A DNA stretch of 64,000 bases from Rhodocyclus gracilis (GTDB lineage Bacteria; Pseudomonadota; Gammaproteobacteria; Burkholderiales; Rhodocyclaceae): positions 248,001-312,000 of the forward strand of contig NZ_WIXJ01000001.1 in NCBI RefSeq assembly GCF_009617575.1. The letters are read 5' to 3'. The position numbers were made by a program, and so were the translations under genes. Below are positions 46,401 to 56,346 of this stretch, piece by piece (position 1 is the stretch's first letter; every line of letters starts with the position of its first letter). The notes beneath the pieces are model-generated. The model was not told where the DNA came from. It was given only the letters and a program-made list of their open reading frames with translations, and ran no database searches.

Positions 46401-46925
46401 CTCCTTGTACTTGGTGACGCCCGCCGCCTCTTCGAGGAAAACGCGCAATTCGTCCGGACGCGCCTCGATGATGCGCGAGATCATGCCCTGACCGATGATG
46501 GCGTAGGCACGCGGGCCAAGGCCGGTGCCGAGGAACAGGTCGGTGACGTCCTTGCGCCGCACGTGCAGATTGTTGATGTAATACTCGGACTGCCCGGCGC
46601 GCGTCAGCACGCGCTTGACCGACAACTCGGCATACTGCGACCACTGCCCGCCAACGCGGCCGAGCGAGTTGTCGAAGATCATCTCGACCGAGGCGCGCGA
46701 CACCGGCTTGCGGTCGCCCGAACCGTTGAAAATCACGTCCTGCATCGACTCGCCGCGCAGTTCAGAGGCCTTCGATTCGCCAAGCACCCAACGCACCGCA
46801 TCCATGACATTCGACTTGCCGCAACCATTGGGCCCAACGACGCCGACCAGCTGCCCCGGCAGGGCGATGGTGGTGGGGTCGACGAAAGATTTGAATCCGG
46901 CGAGTTTGAGCTTGGTCAGACGCAT
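43419..46925 (-). CDS. smc: Chromosome segregation protein SMC
   Basis: 1168-residue SMC ATPase that compacts and helps segregate the chromosome. The N-terminal Walker A GPNGCGKSN is near residue 32, two long coiled coils flank a hinge around residues 500-640, and the C-terminal signature LLSGGEKALTA with the Walker B LLDEVDAPLDD completes the head. The start MRLTKLKLAGFKSF is the family start; 30 extra in-frame codons upstream are not used. scpA/scpB are not in the window. It heads the minus-strand series ending at mtnP. Confidence 0.98.
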   Translation of the reverse strand: MRLTKLKLAGFKSFVDPTTIALPGQLVGVVGPNGCGKSNVMDAVRWVLGESKASELRGESMQDVIFNGSGDRKPVSRASVEMIFDNSLGRVGGQWSQYAELSVKRVLTRAGQSEYYINNLHVRRKDVTDLFLGTGLGPRAYAIIGQGMISRIIEARPDELRVFLEEAAGVTKYKERRRETENRIADTRDNLLRVEDIRQELGGQMERLEAQAAVARQYRQLSDDLVRRQQLLWLLRRNEAQSERERMGGELSRAAADLDARVAALRQIEATLESSRDAVFAAGDTLQRAQATLFESNADVARLEAEIRHRRESAREFENRLAQLTDDREHWQAQAAKLTADAARWRELGALAVARVEEETLRVEAMCERLPQAEATQAAAREAVGRERAAVSALEQRVQVEQTNLAHAQRALLMLASRRDRLVQERAALPAPDAGEYELHQAQLADLGERVAEAQETVLGLQQELPQLEQQRRNALAAVQLAQKERAETSARRAALEQLQQRVAGAGDRLGWLRRYHLEGRRPLWQLLSVDAGWEQAVEAVLRERLSAIAVEAADPAWVKDRPPARLTVLLPAAAPAKAAAAAAGSLLARIACSDAALSDVLADWLADIGTAETLAGALAQRHTLSAKACIVTPSGDVVSRSSVVFFAPDAGEHGLLERQREIEELAALIETRQAAVEAAQAALAESESRLADAQQAVQDARQRQGELQDQAHALQVLSLKLAQAIERHRERQAQIDAGLADMAAEEDAEQERRFIAEETLDEQRAQLDDAQMRLEESRIAFESAERAWRDARDQVTAVERELREAQYREKECRNKQDEIAGQQDLAQTQLERVEEELARCAESAQAQHADDLEPALQQALSTRVAAEHALAAARDAQEAATAQQRQLEESRLGTERSLDPLRERIGELRLKEQAAALAAEQFAAQLTEAAADESSLLPELAGARAGALQSAIGNLQKAIDALGAVNLAALDELESARERKGFLDAQAEDLTQALTTLENAIRRIDRETRELLQSTFDNVNRSFGELFPRLFGGGEARLIMTGDEILDAGVQVMAQPPGKKNSTIHLLSGGEKALTAISLVFAIFRLNPAPFCLLDEVDAPLDDTNTERFCNLVREMSAQTQFLFISHNKIAMELAQQLVGVTMQESGVSRIVDVDIEEALRMREQLA

Positions 46926-47005
46926 GAAGTGAAACGCGCCGACCACTGCGGCGCGCAAAGGGGATGGTGCAAAGAACCCGCAGAAGAAGCCGGCATGACG
47001 CGGCA

Positions 47006-47029
47006 TTGGCGCCAAGGGCCGCCTATAAT
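47006..47029 (+). promoter_or_regulatory. queF promoter region with palindrome
   Basis: TATAAT at 47024-47029 lies 48 bp before queF. At the expected -35 position no good hexamer is seen; instead there is a perfect 10-bp palindrome TTGGCGCCAA at 47006-47015, a possible operator. A small stem (47038-47042 with 47050-47054) follows in the leader. Confidence 0.5.
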
Positions 47030-47077
47030 ATCACCTCGCCCGCCTGAATCGGGCTCCCTGAACCAGATGGAATCCTC

Positions 47078-47497
47078 ATGAGCACCCAGCCCGCCAAGAC
47101 CCTCGAAACCTTTCCCAACCCGGCGCCGCACCGCGATTTCCAGATTCACATGGAGATTCCGGAATTCACCTGTCTGTGCCCGAAAACCGGCCAGCCCGAT
47201 TTCGCCACGCTGACACTCGACTATATTGCCGACGAGCGCTGCGTCGAGTTGAAGAGTCTCAAGCTCTACATCTGGTCCTACCGTAACGAAGGCGCTTTCC
47301 ACGAAGCCGTCACCAACCGGATTCTCGACGATCTGGTGCAAGCCACCGCGCCGCGCTTCATGCGGCTGACGGCCCGTTTCTACGTCCGTGGCGGCGTTTT
47401 CACCAACGTCGTCGCCGAGCATCGCAAACCCGGCTGGCAGCCCGCAGAAAAAATCGAGCTGGCCGAATTCGTCCCGCAATCCAACACCCGAGGCTAA
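47078..47497 (+). CDS. queF: NADPH-dependent 7-cyano-7-deazaguanine reductase
   Basis: Reduces preQ0 to preQ1 in queuosine synthesis, the only known biological nitrile reductase. 139 residues, the short unimodular form. Catalytic Cys34 and Asp41 are in [14 protein letters not shown]; the QueF motif [19 protein letters not shown] follows near residue 62. Divergent from smc. No other queuosine gene is in the window. Confidence 0.97.
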   Translation: MSTQPAKTLETFPNPAPHRDFQIHMEIPEFTCLCPKTGQPDFATLTLDYIADERCVELKSLKLYIWSYRNEGAFHEAVTNRILDDLVQATAPRFMRLTARFYVRGGVFTNVVAEHRKPGWQPAEKIELAEFVPQSNTRG

Positions 47498-47501
47498 GCC
47501 G

Positions 47502-48242
47502 ATGTCCGCCACTCCCCCCCTGAACCCGCTCGGCGACGCCGATTTCGACCGCCTTGAGGCGCTGCTCGAAGACCCCTCCCTGCCCGAACCGATGAGCCTC
47601 GACGAAGTGCAGGGCTATCTCTGCGCCGTGCTCTCCGGACCGGAACAACTACCGGAAGCGCAACGTCTGGCCGAAATCCTCGGCAGCGATGACGCCCTCG
47701 ATACCAACGTCGGACGCGAAGCGGCCGAACTGCTGCGCCGCTACACGGCACAACTGGAAGCCGGGCTCGCCGCCGGCGAAGCGCCAACGCTGCTGCTCTA
47801 CGCCCGCGACGGCGAAGAAGCGGCGCCCAACGATTTCGCCCCCTGGTGTGAAGCCTATCTTTTCGGCGTCGACGCCTCGCCCGAAGACTGGTTCGAAGCC
47901 CTCGAAGCCGAAGCCGATGCCGGCGGCGCCGAAGGCGAAGAAGCCAGCGACGAACTCGACTACCTCGACGAACGCCTGTTCCCGATGATGCTGCTGACCG
48001 GCGAAGCCGAAACCGCGGCCCGCGAGCATGGCGAAGAGTGGCCGCAAGGCGAGGAACTCGAAAGCATCGAACGCGAATGCGAAGAGCGCCTGCCCTACGC
48101 CGTCGTCGATATCTACCGCTTCTGGCTTGCCAAGCGCGGCATCGCCACCGTTCGCCGCGACGACCCGAAGGTCGGCCGCAACGACCCTTGCCCCTGTGGC
48201 AGTGGTAAGAAGTTCAAGCAGTGCTGCGGCGCGGCGGAATAA
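47502..48242 (+). CDS. YecA/UPF0149 family protein with SEC-C zinc motif
   Basis: 246-residue acidic protein. The N-terminal and central part is of the UPF0149/YecA type ([16 protein letters not shown], then [13 protein letters not shown]). The C-terminus is a SEC-C zinc-binding motif, [16 protein letters not shown], as found in SecA and other nucleic-acid or ribosome-associated proteins. The biological role is not established. It starts 4 bp after queF and is probably co-transcribed with it. A strong hairpin follows. Confidence 0.88.
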   Translation: MSATPPLNPLGDADFDRLEALLEDPSLPEPMSLDEVQGYLCAVLSGPEQLPEAQRLAEILGSDDALDTNVGREAAELLRRYTAQLEAGLAAGEAPTLLLYARDGEEAAPNDFAPWCEAYLFGVDASPEDWFEALEAEADAGGAEGEEASDELDYLDERLFPMMLLTGEAETAAREHGEEWPQGEELESIERECEERLPYAVVDIYRFWLAKRGIATVRRDDPKVGRNDPCPCGSGKKFKQCCGAAE

Positions 48243-48288
48243 AACCCAAGCCGCGCGCCGGACGAGCACGCCTCGTCTGACGCTCTCC

Positions 48289-48320
48289 GACACTGGCGCA
48301 GATTCGTCTGCGCCAGTGTC
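48289..48320 (+). terminator. 14-bp hairpin with TTCG tetraloop
   Basis: Perfect arms 48289-48302 and 48307-48320 around a stable TTCG loop, about 47 bp after the YecA gene. A smaller hairpin (48261-48266 with 48272-48277) precedes it. Only TT follows, so termination may be Rho-assisted. Confidence 0.6.
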
Positions 48321-48381
48321 GTTAACGCCCCCTGCTCCGCCGGGCCGTGCGCGAAGTTCGCCGCCTGCGAGCGATGCCCTT

Positions 48382-48387
48382 TATAAT
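48382..48387 (+). promoter_or_regulatory. dapC -10 element
   Basis: Perfect TATAAT 31 bp upstream of the dapC GTG start. The best -35 (TTCGCC at 48357-48362) is poor and spaced 19 nt. Confidence 0.5.
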
Positions 48388-48417
48388 CGGCCGCTTCGCA
48401 AAAACCCGATACGCAAC

Positions 48418-49623
48418 GTGAATCCCAACCTGTCCCGCTTGCAACCGTATCCGTTCGAGAAGCTGCGGCAATTGTTCAAGGGCGTTCCCGCGAACCCTCG
48501 CTATTCCGAAATCAAGCTCTTCATCGGCGAACCGCAGCATGAGACCCCCTTGTTCATCAAGGACGCCCTGACGGCCGGGCTGAGCGGGCTGGCGAACTAC
48601 CCGACGACGCTGGGCTGCGCCGATTTGCGGCAAAGCATCGCCGCCTGGATCGAGCGCCGCTACGGCATCGATGAAGTCAATCCCGACACCCAGGTCGTGC
48701 CGGTCAACGGCTCGCGGGAGGCACTGTTTTCCTTCTGTCAGGCGGTGATCGACACGACGGCCACGCGCGGCGGCCCGCCGATCGTTGTCTGCCCCAATCC
48801 GTTCTACCAGATCTACGAAGGCGCGGCGTTTCTCGCCGGCGCTGAACCGCGCTTTCTCAACACGCTGCCGGATAACGGCTTTGCCTTCGACTTCGGCTCG
48901 CTGTCCGAAGCCGAATGGCAGCGCGTGCAACTCTTCTACGTCTGTTCGCCCGGCAATCCGACCGGCAAGGTGCTGAGTCTGGAAGATTGGCACCGGCTCT
49001 TCGAGCTTTCCGATCGCTACGGTTTCGTCATCGCCGCCGACGAGTGCTACTCGGAAATCTACTTCGACGAAACGCAGCCCCCCCTCGGCGCGCTGCAAGC
49101 CGCGCGGCAACTCGGGCGCGGCTGGGAGCGCCTCGTCATGTTCTCCAGCCTCTCCAAGCGCTCGAATGCACCGGGTCTGCGCTCGGGCTTCGTCGCCGGC
49201 GACGCGGCAACGCTGAAGTCCTTCCTGCTGTACCGCACCTACCACGGCTGCGCCATGAGCCCGGCGGTACAGGCTGCCTCCACCGCTGCCTGGCAGGACG
49301 AAGCGCATGTGCGCGACAACCGCCGCCGCTACCGCGAGAAATTCGATGCCGTCACGCCGATCCTGGCGCAAGCGATGGGCGCCAGCCAGCCGGATGCGGG
49401 CTTCTACTTCTGGGCCAAAACGCCGATCGACGACCGCGAGTTCGCCCGCCGTCTGCTCGCTGAATATAATGTCATGGTGCTTCCGGGCAGTTTTCTTGCG
49501 CGCGAAGCCGATGGCGTCAATCCCGGTGCCGGCTTCATCCGCATCGCACTGGTCGCCCCGTTGGCCGAATGTCTCGACGCAGCCGGGCGCATCCACTCCT
49601 TCATCACGTCCCTCCAGGAATAA
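48418..49623 (+). CDS. dapC: Succinyldiaminopimelate transaminase
   Basis: PLP enzyme that aminates N-succinyl-2-amino-6-ketopimelate in the succinylase lysine/diaminopimelate route. 401 residues, fold type I aminotransferase. Pyridoxal lysine Lys247 is in [25 protein letters not shown] and [11 protein letters not shown] are also visible. The start is GTG at 48418 ([13 protein letters not shown]), the family N-terminus; the frame is open far upstream but without conserved sequence. It is followed by dapD after 4 bp. Confidence 0.94.
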   Translation: MNPNLSRLQPYPFEKLRQLFKGVPANPRYSEIKLFIGEPQHETPLFIKDALTAGLSGLANYPTTLGCADLRQSIAAWIERRYGIDEVNPDTQVVPVNGSREALFSFCQAVIDTTATRGGPPIVVCPNPFYQIYEGAAFLAGAEPRFLNTLPDNGFAFDFGSLSEAEWQRVQLFYVCSPGNPTGKVLSLEDWHRLFELSDRYGFVIAADECYSEIYFDETQPPLGALQAARQLGRGWERLVMFSSLSKRSNAPGLRSGFVAGDAATLKSFLLYRTYHGCAMSPAVQAASTAAWQDEAHVRDNRRRYREKFDAVTPILAQAMGASQPDAGFYFWAKTPIDDREFARRLLAEYNVMVLPGSFLAREADGVNPGAGFIRIALVAPLAECLDAAGRIHSFITSLQE

Positions 49624-49627
49624 CACC

Positions 49628-50467
49628 ATGCCGGAAACCGCCGAAATCCTCGAAATTCGCCAGGTCATCGAAGACGCCTGGGAAAACCGTGCCTCGCTCC
49701 AGCCCGGAACGGCCCCGGCCAAGGTCGGCGCGGCCGTCGCCTGGGTGCTGCAAGGCCTCGACGAAGGCAGCCTGCGCGTTGCCGAAAAAATCGACGGCGA
49801 CTGGTTCACGCACCAGTGGATCAAGAAGGCCGTGCTGCTCTCATTCCGCCTCGAAGACAACACGCTGATCGACGGCGGCGACACGCGCTACTACGACAAA
49901 GTACCGAGCAAGTTCGCCGACTACGACGCCGAGAAATTCGCGCGCGGCGGTTTCCGTGTCGTGCCGCCGGCGGCTGCCCGCCGTGGCGCCTTCATCGCCA
50001 AGAACGTCGTGCTGATGCCCTCCTACGTGAACATTGGCGCCCGCGTCGATGAAGGCACCATGGTCGACACCTGGGCCACCGTCGGCTCCTGCGCGCAGAT
50101 CGGCAAGAACGTGCACCTGTCGGGTGGCGTCGGCATCGGTGGCGTGCTCGAACCCATCCAGGCCGGCCCGACCATCATCGAAGACAACTGCTTCATCGGT
50201 GCGCGCTCGGAAGTTGTCGAAGGCGTCATCATCGGCGAAGGTTCGGTGATCTCGATGGGCGTCTACATCGGCCAGTCGACGAAGATCTACGACCGCGAAA
50301 CGGGCGAAATCACCTATGGCCGCGTGCCGCCCGGATCGGTCGTCGTCTCCGGCAACCTGCCGTCGAAGGACGGTAGCTACAGCCTTTACTGTGCAGTGAT
50401 CGTCAAGAAGGTCGACGCCAAAACGCGCGCCAAGACCGGTATCAACGAACTGCTGCGCGGCGACTGA
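49628..50467 (+). CDS. dapD: Tetrahydrodipicolinate N-succinyltransferase
   Basis: Succinylates tetrahydrodipicolinate from succinyl-CoA, committing flux to diaminopimelate. 279 residues, trimeric left-handed beta helix. Hexapeptide repeats run over about residues 100-250 ([35 protein letters not shown]); the C-terminus carries [20 protein letters not shown]. Standard length. It sits between dapC and dapE. Confidence 0.98.
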   Translation: MPETAEILEIRQVIEDAWENRASLQPGTAPAKVGAAVAWVLQGLDEGSLRVAEKIDGDWFTHQWIKKAVLLSFRLEDNTLIDGGDTRYYDKVPSKFADYDAEKFARGGFRVVPPAAARRGAFIAKNVVLMPSYVNIGARVDEGTMVDTWATVGSCAQIGKNVHLSGGVGIGGVLEPIQAGPTIIEDNCFIGARSEVVEGVIIGEGSVISMGVYIGQSTKIYDRETGEITYGRVPPGSVVVSGNLPSKDGSYSLYCAVIVKKVDAKTRAKTGINELLRGD

Positions 50468-52607
<2,140 letters not shown>

Positions 52608-52627
52608 AGCGGCGGCGCCGAGAACGA

Positions 52628-53032
52628 TCAGCGGCGCGGACCGTAAAGGTCGCGCCCTGCCTCGTGCACATCGCGCCGCAACTGCCGGCGCTCTTCCGAC
52701 GAAAAATGCAGCGAGCGCGCCGCGCCGGGTGAATCGCCGGCGCCCGTTGGCGGCATGCGCCGCGTAACATCCGGCGCCGTTTCGCGGGAACGAGGGGAAG
52801 GCGCCGCCTCCGTGTCGCCCCGACCGTCACGCCAGCTGCTGTCGCCACTGGCAGCATTCTGCCGCGCTCCGGCGAAGGGATCGGCCTGAGCCGCCGTCAG
52901 CGTGGCAAGAAAGACGGTGAGGCCCACGGTCAGCCCCGCCGGCAACGTCGCCCAGCACAGCCCACCGCGAATCGGTCGCTCCCCGTGCGGCGCTGCGGCA
53001 TTCCTGTCTGTGGCTCTACCCGGCAACAACAT
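52628..53032 (-). CDS. Small secreted or membrane-anchored protein, unknown function
   Basis: 134-residue protein with a hydrophobic signal-like segment at about residues 26-49, a low-complexity Ser/Arg/Pro-rich middle, and a conserved-looking C-terminal block (FSSEERRQLRRDVHEAGRDLY). That ending is familiar from short uncharacterised betaproteobacterial proteins, which supports a real gene. Start ATG 53032 is chosen so the signal sits at the N-terminus. It faces prmB tail to tail with 20 bp between. Function unknown. Confidence 0.6.
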   Translation of the reverse strand: MLLPGRATDRNAAAPHGERPIRGGLCWATLPAGLTVGLTVFLATLTAAQADPFAGARQNAASGDSSWRDGRGDTEAAPSPRSRETAPDVTRRMPPTGAGDSPGAARSLHFSSEERRQLRRDVHEAGRDLYGPRR

Positions 53033-53258
53033 TCCGACACCCTCTGTTTTCCTGAAGCGAAGGCCGCGAAAGGCCCGCGACGCCTGCGCATTTTGCCTCG
53101 CTTCCCCCAGTGGAGGAACCGCCGGCACAAAGTTTTACGCTTCGCCACATCCGTTCGCGCACCGCCGCATCCCGGCGAGAACGGCGGGCGAGAGGCGCCG
53201 ATTGGCGTACGGACAAAGACGGGTGACGCGTGGCGAATGGCAGGCAAACGAGGGGCGA

Positions 53259-53288
53259 CCGCCACCGGCAAAACTGCTGCCGGGGCGG
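53259..53288 (-). terminator. Imperfect hairpin after the DUF6803-like gene
   Basis: 53259-53270 and 53278-53288 pair as an 11-bp stem with one bulged base and a 7-nt loop, 15 bp past the stop codon. No T-run. The 270 bp up to the next minus-strand gene hold nothing else I recognise. Confidence 0.4.
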
Positions 53289-53302
53289 CGCCCTCACCTC
53301 AT

Positions 53303-53827
53303 TTAGTGCTGATGATGATGCATCGTCGACATGTCCATTTCCTCTTGCACGATGGGCTCAGACGCCATCAGCAGGCGCGGATCGAGCATGCCGAAAATCA
53401 TCGCCACGTGCGCGACGACGAGGAAAATGGCGACGAAAACCGCGTGCCGCCGCAAACGCCCATCCTCCGTCAAACCACGTCCAATCACGCCCAGATCGAG
53501 CAGGGCCAAACCCAGCAGGGGAACGACACCGGCCAGATAGGCGCCGACGGCGATCACATCGGCAGCCCCGCGCCATTCGCCGGCAAGCGTCAGTGGAAGC
53601 ACCGCGTGCTGGACGAGATAGACGAATACGCCCGAAAAATAGAGCCCACCGACGATGCTCGCGGCGCGGTTGATGGCGCGTAAGGGACCACTGCGCACGC
53701 GCGAAAAAAGGATGAACAGCTCGGTCACGGCCACCGTTTCCGCAAGGACGACGGGAATCGCCATGAACAGGATCAGGTTCCAGGGTTGGTTGTCGGCCAG
53801 CAAGGCCATGTAGTGCGTCATGTACAT
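53303..53827 (-). CDS. Polytopic membrane protein with His-rich tail (DUF6803-like)
   Basis: 174-residue inner-membrane protein with four clear hydrophobic helices (around residues 15-42, 58-80, 90-112 and 125-148) and a C-terminal tail rich in methionine and histidine (MDMSTMHHHQH), which suggests metal binding. The N-terminus MTHYMALLADNQPWNL resembles uncharacterised DUF6803-type proteins as I recall them. ATG 53827 has AGGAG about 7 nt upstream. It stands between two other small minus-strand genes of unknown function. A role in metal or redox handling is only inferred. Confidence 0.75.
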   Translation of the reverse strand: MYMTHYMALLADNQPWNLILFMAIPVVLAETVAVTELFILFSRVRSGPLRAINRAASIVGGLYFSGVFVYLVQHAVLPLTLAGEWRGAADVIAVGAYLAGVVPLLGLALLDLGVIGRGLTEDGRLRRHAVFVAIFLVVAHVAMIFGMLDPRLLMASEPIVQEEMDMSTMHHHQH

Positions 53828-53900
53828 CGTGAATCTCCTGAAGACGAGTCGATACCCTCCAGGCCAACGGGCGCGGAGAACAAAAAAACCGAATCAGACT

Positions 53901-54404
53901 TCAGGCGATGGGAGGGGGATGGTCGGGTGGCGCCAGCCAAGCGAGGACGCTGACCGGCCGCGAGACGGGCGACTCGCTGCGGGCGCCGCCATCGACCACA
54001 AGCGGCGCCGGCAGCAACAAGGGCGCGCCCGCCAGATCGCAGTGGAACTGACAGGCCTTGCCGTTCGTGCTGGCGCGGCCATCGGACGCAGCGTTGGCCA
54101 TGTTAGGCACCTGGGCAGAGCCGATAGCCGCATCCTTGCTGAGGGCCTGCGCGCAAGCCGCGTGTTCGCCCGCCTGTGCCGCAGAGGCTCCGTGCACCAT
54201 CTGCACAGCGACATGGATCGGCGAAGACGCAGGCAAAGAAGGCAGCGACGACGGCAACACCACCCCCCGCGCCACGAGCAGAATTGCCAGCAACGACAAG
54301 GCGAAGGCGCGCCCCGCCGATGGCCGACGCAGCGGCGCAAGCGCTGCCGCAAAGCGGGGCAGTCGTGGCAATCGGGGCAGGCAAAAAGTGCGCGGCAGGT
54401 TCAT
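53901..54404 (-). CDS. Small putative membrane/periplasmic protein with a Cys/His patch, unknown function
   Basis: 167-residue protein with an N-terminal hydrophobic helix (about residues 30-50: AFALSLLAILLVARGVVL) preceded by arginines, then a periplasm-like Ala/Ser-rich part with several cysteines and histidines (HAACAQ, ACQFHCDLAG) and a proline-rich end (APPDHPPPIA). This layout resembles short proteins found beside copper- or heavy-metal-related genes, but I cannot name a family. ATG 54404 is chosen as the first methionine of a sensible signal region. It is 73 bp upstream of the DUF6803-like gene on the same strand. Confidence 0.5.
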   Translation of the reverse strand: MNLPRTFCLPRLPRLPRFAAALAPLRRPSAGRAFALSLLAILLVARGVVLPSSLPSLPASSPIHVAVQMVHGASAAQAGEHAACAQALSKDAAIGSAQVPNMANAASDGRASTNGKACQFHCDLAGAPLLLPAPLVVDGGARSESPVSRPVSVLAWLAPPDHPPPIA

Positions 54405-54680
54405 GGCGCAGCCAGTGTAGCCGCCGTGGAGAGGAAGACCAAGCGCGCCCTGCTCGCCCGCCAGCACGTTGAAGCGGAAACAGAAGCCCCCGCGGCAGCC
54501 GGCGAAACGTCAGCGCATCGCGCCGAATGGGCAAAGCCGGCATCGCCATGGGACGCCAGCGCCGGCTCAACAGCAGAGGCAAGAGCCGAAGCGACAGGCG
54601 ACGCGACACACAACGCGAAAAGCGACGCACACGAGCAGAAAGCGTAGACTAACCGCCCCCTCGCTCACTGCCCCCCCGTT

Positions 54681-55586
54681 TTGGACAAAACCTTCGACCG
54701 ACTGCCACGTACCGGCCTGATCCTTCTCGCCGCCATTACCTTGGGCTGGGGACTCAACTGGCCGGTGATGAAGATCGTCCTCAGTGAGGTGCCGCCGCTT
54801 TCCTTCCGTGGCAGCTGCCTGTTTCTGGGCGGCGTTGGCATGCTCGCCATCGCTCACTTTTCCGGCCAGGGCGTGCGCATCCCGCGTGGTCGCCTGCCGG
54901 CCATGCTGCTGCTGACGCTCTTCAATATCGTCGGCTGGAATGTGCTCGCCATCTACGGCGTCAGCCTGCTCTCCTCCGGTCGCGCCGCCCTGCTTGGCTA
55001 CACCATGCCGCTGTGGGGCGTCCTGCTCTCTGCCTGGCTGCTCGGCGAGCGCCTCGACAGGCGGCGGCTGGCCGGACTGGGACTGGGTCTGACCGGCGTG
55101 GTTTTCCTCATGGGTGATGGTGTAGCGCTCTTTCGCGCGGCGCCAGCCGGCGCACTCTGCATGCTCGGTGCAGCGTTCAGCTGGGCGCTGGGCGTCGTGC
55201 TGCTCAAGCGCCTGCCGCTCGGCATGCCCGCCGCCGCGCTCACTGGCTGGATGATGCTGCTCGGCAGTCTGCCCATGCTGCTGGTCGCCGGCGTCTTCGA
55301 GTGGCCGCGGCTGCACATTCCAAGCCTTTGGCCGGCGCTCGGGCTCGTTTATAACGTCCTCGTCGCCTTCATGTTCTGCTACTGGGCGTGGAATCGCATC
55401 GTCCTGATGGTACCCGTCAGCGTCTCGTCGCTCTCCTCGCTGGCGACGCCGCTGATCGGTGTACTCGGTGGCATGCTGATCCTCGGCGAACGCCCCGGCT
55501 GGCATGAAGGCGTAGCCGCCCTGTGCATTCTCGGCGCCATCGCCTGCGTTTCGCTCGCACAGCGCCCCGGCACCAAGGCGCCCTAG
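54681..55586 (+). CDS. DMT-superfamily (EamA) transporter
   Basis: 301-residue inner-membrane protein with ten hydrophobic helices in two EamA repeats (first repeat about residues 12-140, second about 155-292). The motif GWGLNWPVMKIVL in the first helix and LLGERLDRRRLAGLGLGLTGV at the repeat boundary are typical. Start is TTG at 54681, needed to keep helix 1 intact; no ribosome-binding site is obvious. It stands just before the response regulator. Substrate unknown; relatives export amino acids or other metabolites. Confidence 0.85.
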   Translation: MDKTFDRLPRTGLILLAAITLGWGLNWPVMKIVLSEVPPLSFRGSCLFLGGVGMLAIAHFSGQGVRIPRGRLPAMLLLTLFNIVGWNVLAIYGVSLLSSGRAALLGYTMPLWGVLLSAWLLGERLDRRRLAGLGLGLTGVVFLMGDGVALFRAAPAGALCMLGAAFSWALGVVLLKRLPLGMPAAALTGWMMLLGSLPMLLVAGVFEWPRLHIPSLWPALGLVYNVLVAFMFCYWAWNRIVLMVPVSVSSLSSLATPLIGVLGGMLILGERPGWHEGVAALCILGAIACVSLAQRPGTKAP

Positions 55587-55629
55587 CCCCCTCTTTCTTC
55601 GCATCGCCGATTACGGGTAGCATTCGCGC

Positions 55630-56346
55630 ATGAGCGAACTGAAAATTCTCGTCGTCGACGACGACCAACGCCTGCGCGAACTGCTGCAGCGCTACCTTGG
55701 CGAACAAGGCTTTGTGGTGCGCACCGCCGAATGCGCCAAGAGCATGGATCAGCGCCTCGACCGTGAGCGCTTCGACCTCATCGTGCTCGACCTGATGCTG
55801 CCGGGCGAGGATGGCTTGTCGATCTGCCGCCGCCTGCGCGCCGCCGATCCGCAGCAAGCGGTAATCATGCTGACCGCACGCGGTGACGAGGTCGACCGCA
55901 TCGTCGGTCTCGAAATGGGCGCCGATGACTACCTGCCCAAACCCTTCAATCCGCGTGAGCTGGTCGCACGCATCAACGCCGTGCAGCGGCGACGCGGCGC
56001 GACACCGCCGGGCGCCCCGATTGCCGATGTCTCGCACATTGCCTTTGGCGGAGTCGAAGTCGACTTTGCTGCCCGCACGCTGCGCCGTGGCGAGGAAACG
56101 ATTGCACTGACGACCGGCGAATTCGCCGTCCTGCGGGCGCTCCTGCAAAATCCGCATCAGCCGCTCTCGCGCAACCGCCTGATGACGCTGGCACGCGGGC
56201 GCGAGCAAGGGCCGTTCGACCGTACCATCGACGTACAGATCTCGCGCCTGCGCAAACTCATCGAACCCGACCCCGCGCAGCCACGCTATCTGCAAACCGT
56301 CTGGGGGCACGGCTACGTCTTCGTACCGGATACGGCGCCGGCATGA
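55630..56346 (+). CDS. ompR: OmpR-type response regulator
   Basis: 238-residue two-component regulator. Receiver domain: acidic pocket VVDDD at residues 8-12, phosphoacceptor Asp54 in IVLDLMLPGEDG, Lys in LPKPFNPRELVAR. The C-terminal winged-helix DNA-binding domain contains LTTGEFAVLRALLQNP and TIDVQISRLRKLIEPDP, close to OmpR. It overlaps the kinase gene by 4 nt. The symbol reflects resemblance to OmpR; the regulon is unknown. Confidence 0.9.
   Translation: MSELKILVVDDDQRLRELLQRYLGEQGFVVRTAECAKSMDQRLDRERFDLIVLDLMLPGEDGLSICRRLRAADPQQAVIMLTARGDEVDRIVGLEMGADDYLPKPFNPRELVARINAVQRRRGATPPGAPIADVSHIAFGGVEVDFAARTLRRGEETIALTTGEFAVLRALLQNPHQPLSRNRLMTLARGREQGPFDRTIDVQISRLRKLIEPDPAQPRYLQTVWGHGYVFVPDTAPA

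Noticed and set aside
47030-47077. preQ1 riboswitch upstream of queF
   Set aside because: Only a 5-bp stem is present and the A-rich tail typical of preQ1 aptamers is missing.
48028-48417. In-frame upstream extension of dapC through the end of the YecA gene
   Set aside because: Overlaps a well-supported gene and the hairpins; the aminotransferase N-terminus starts at the GTG 48418.
54401-54613. 70-codon minus-strand frame starting at TTG and overlapping the start of the small membrane protein gene by ATGA
   Set aside because: No ribosome-binding site, no ATG or GTG, no known domain; the overlap is suggestive but not enough.
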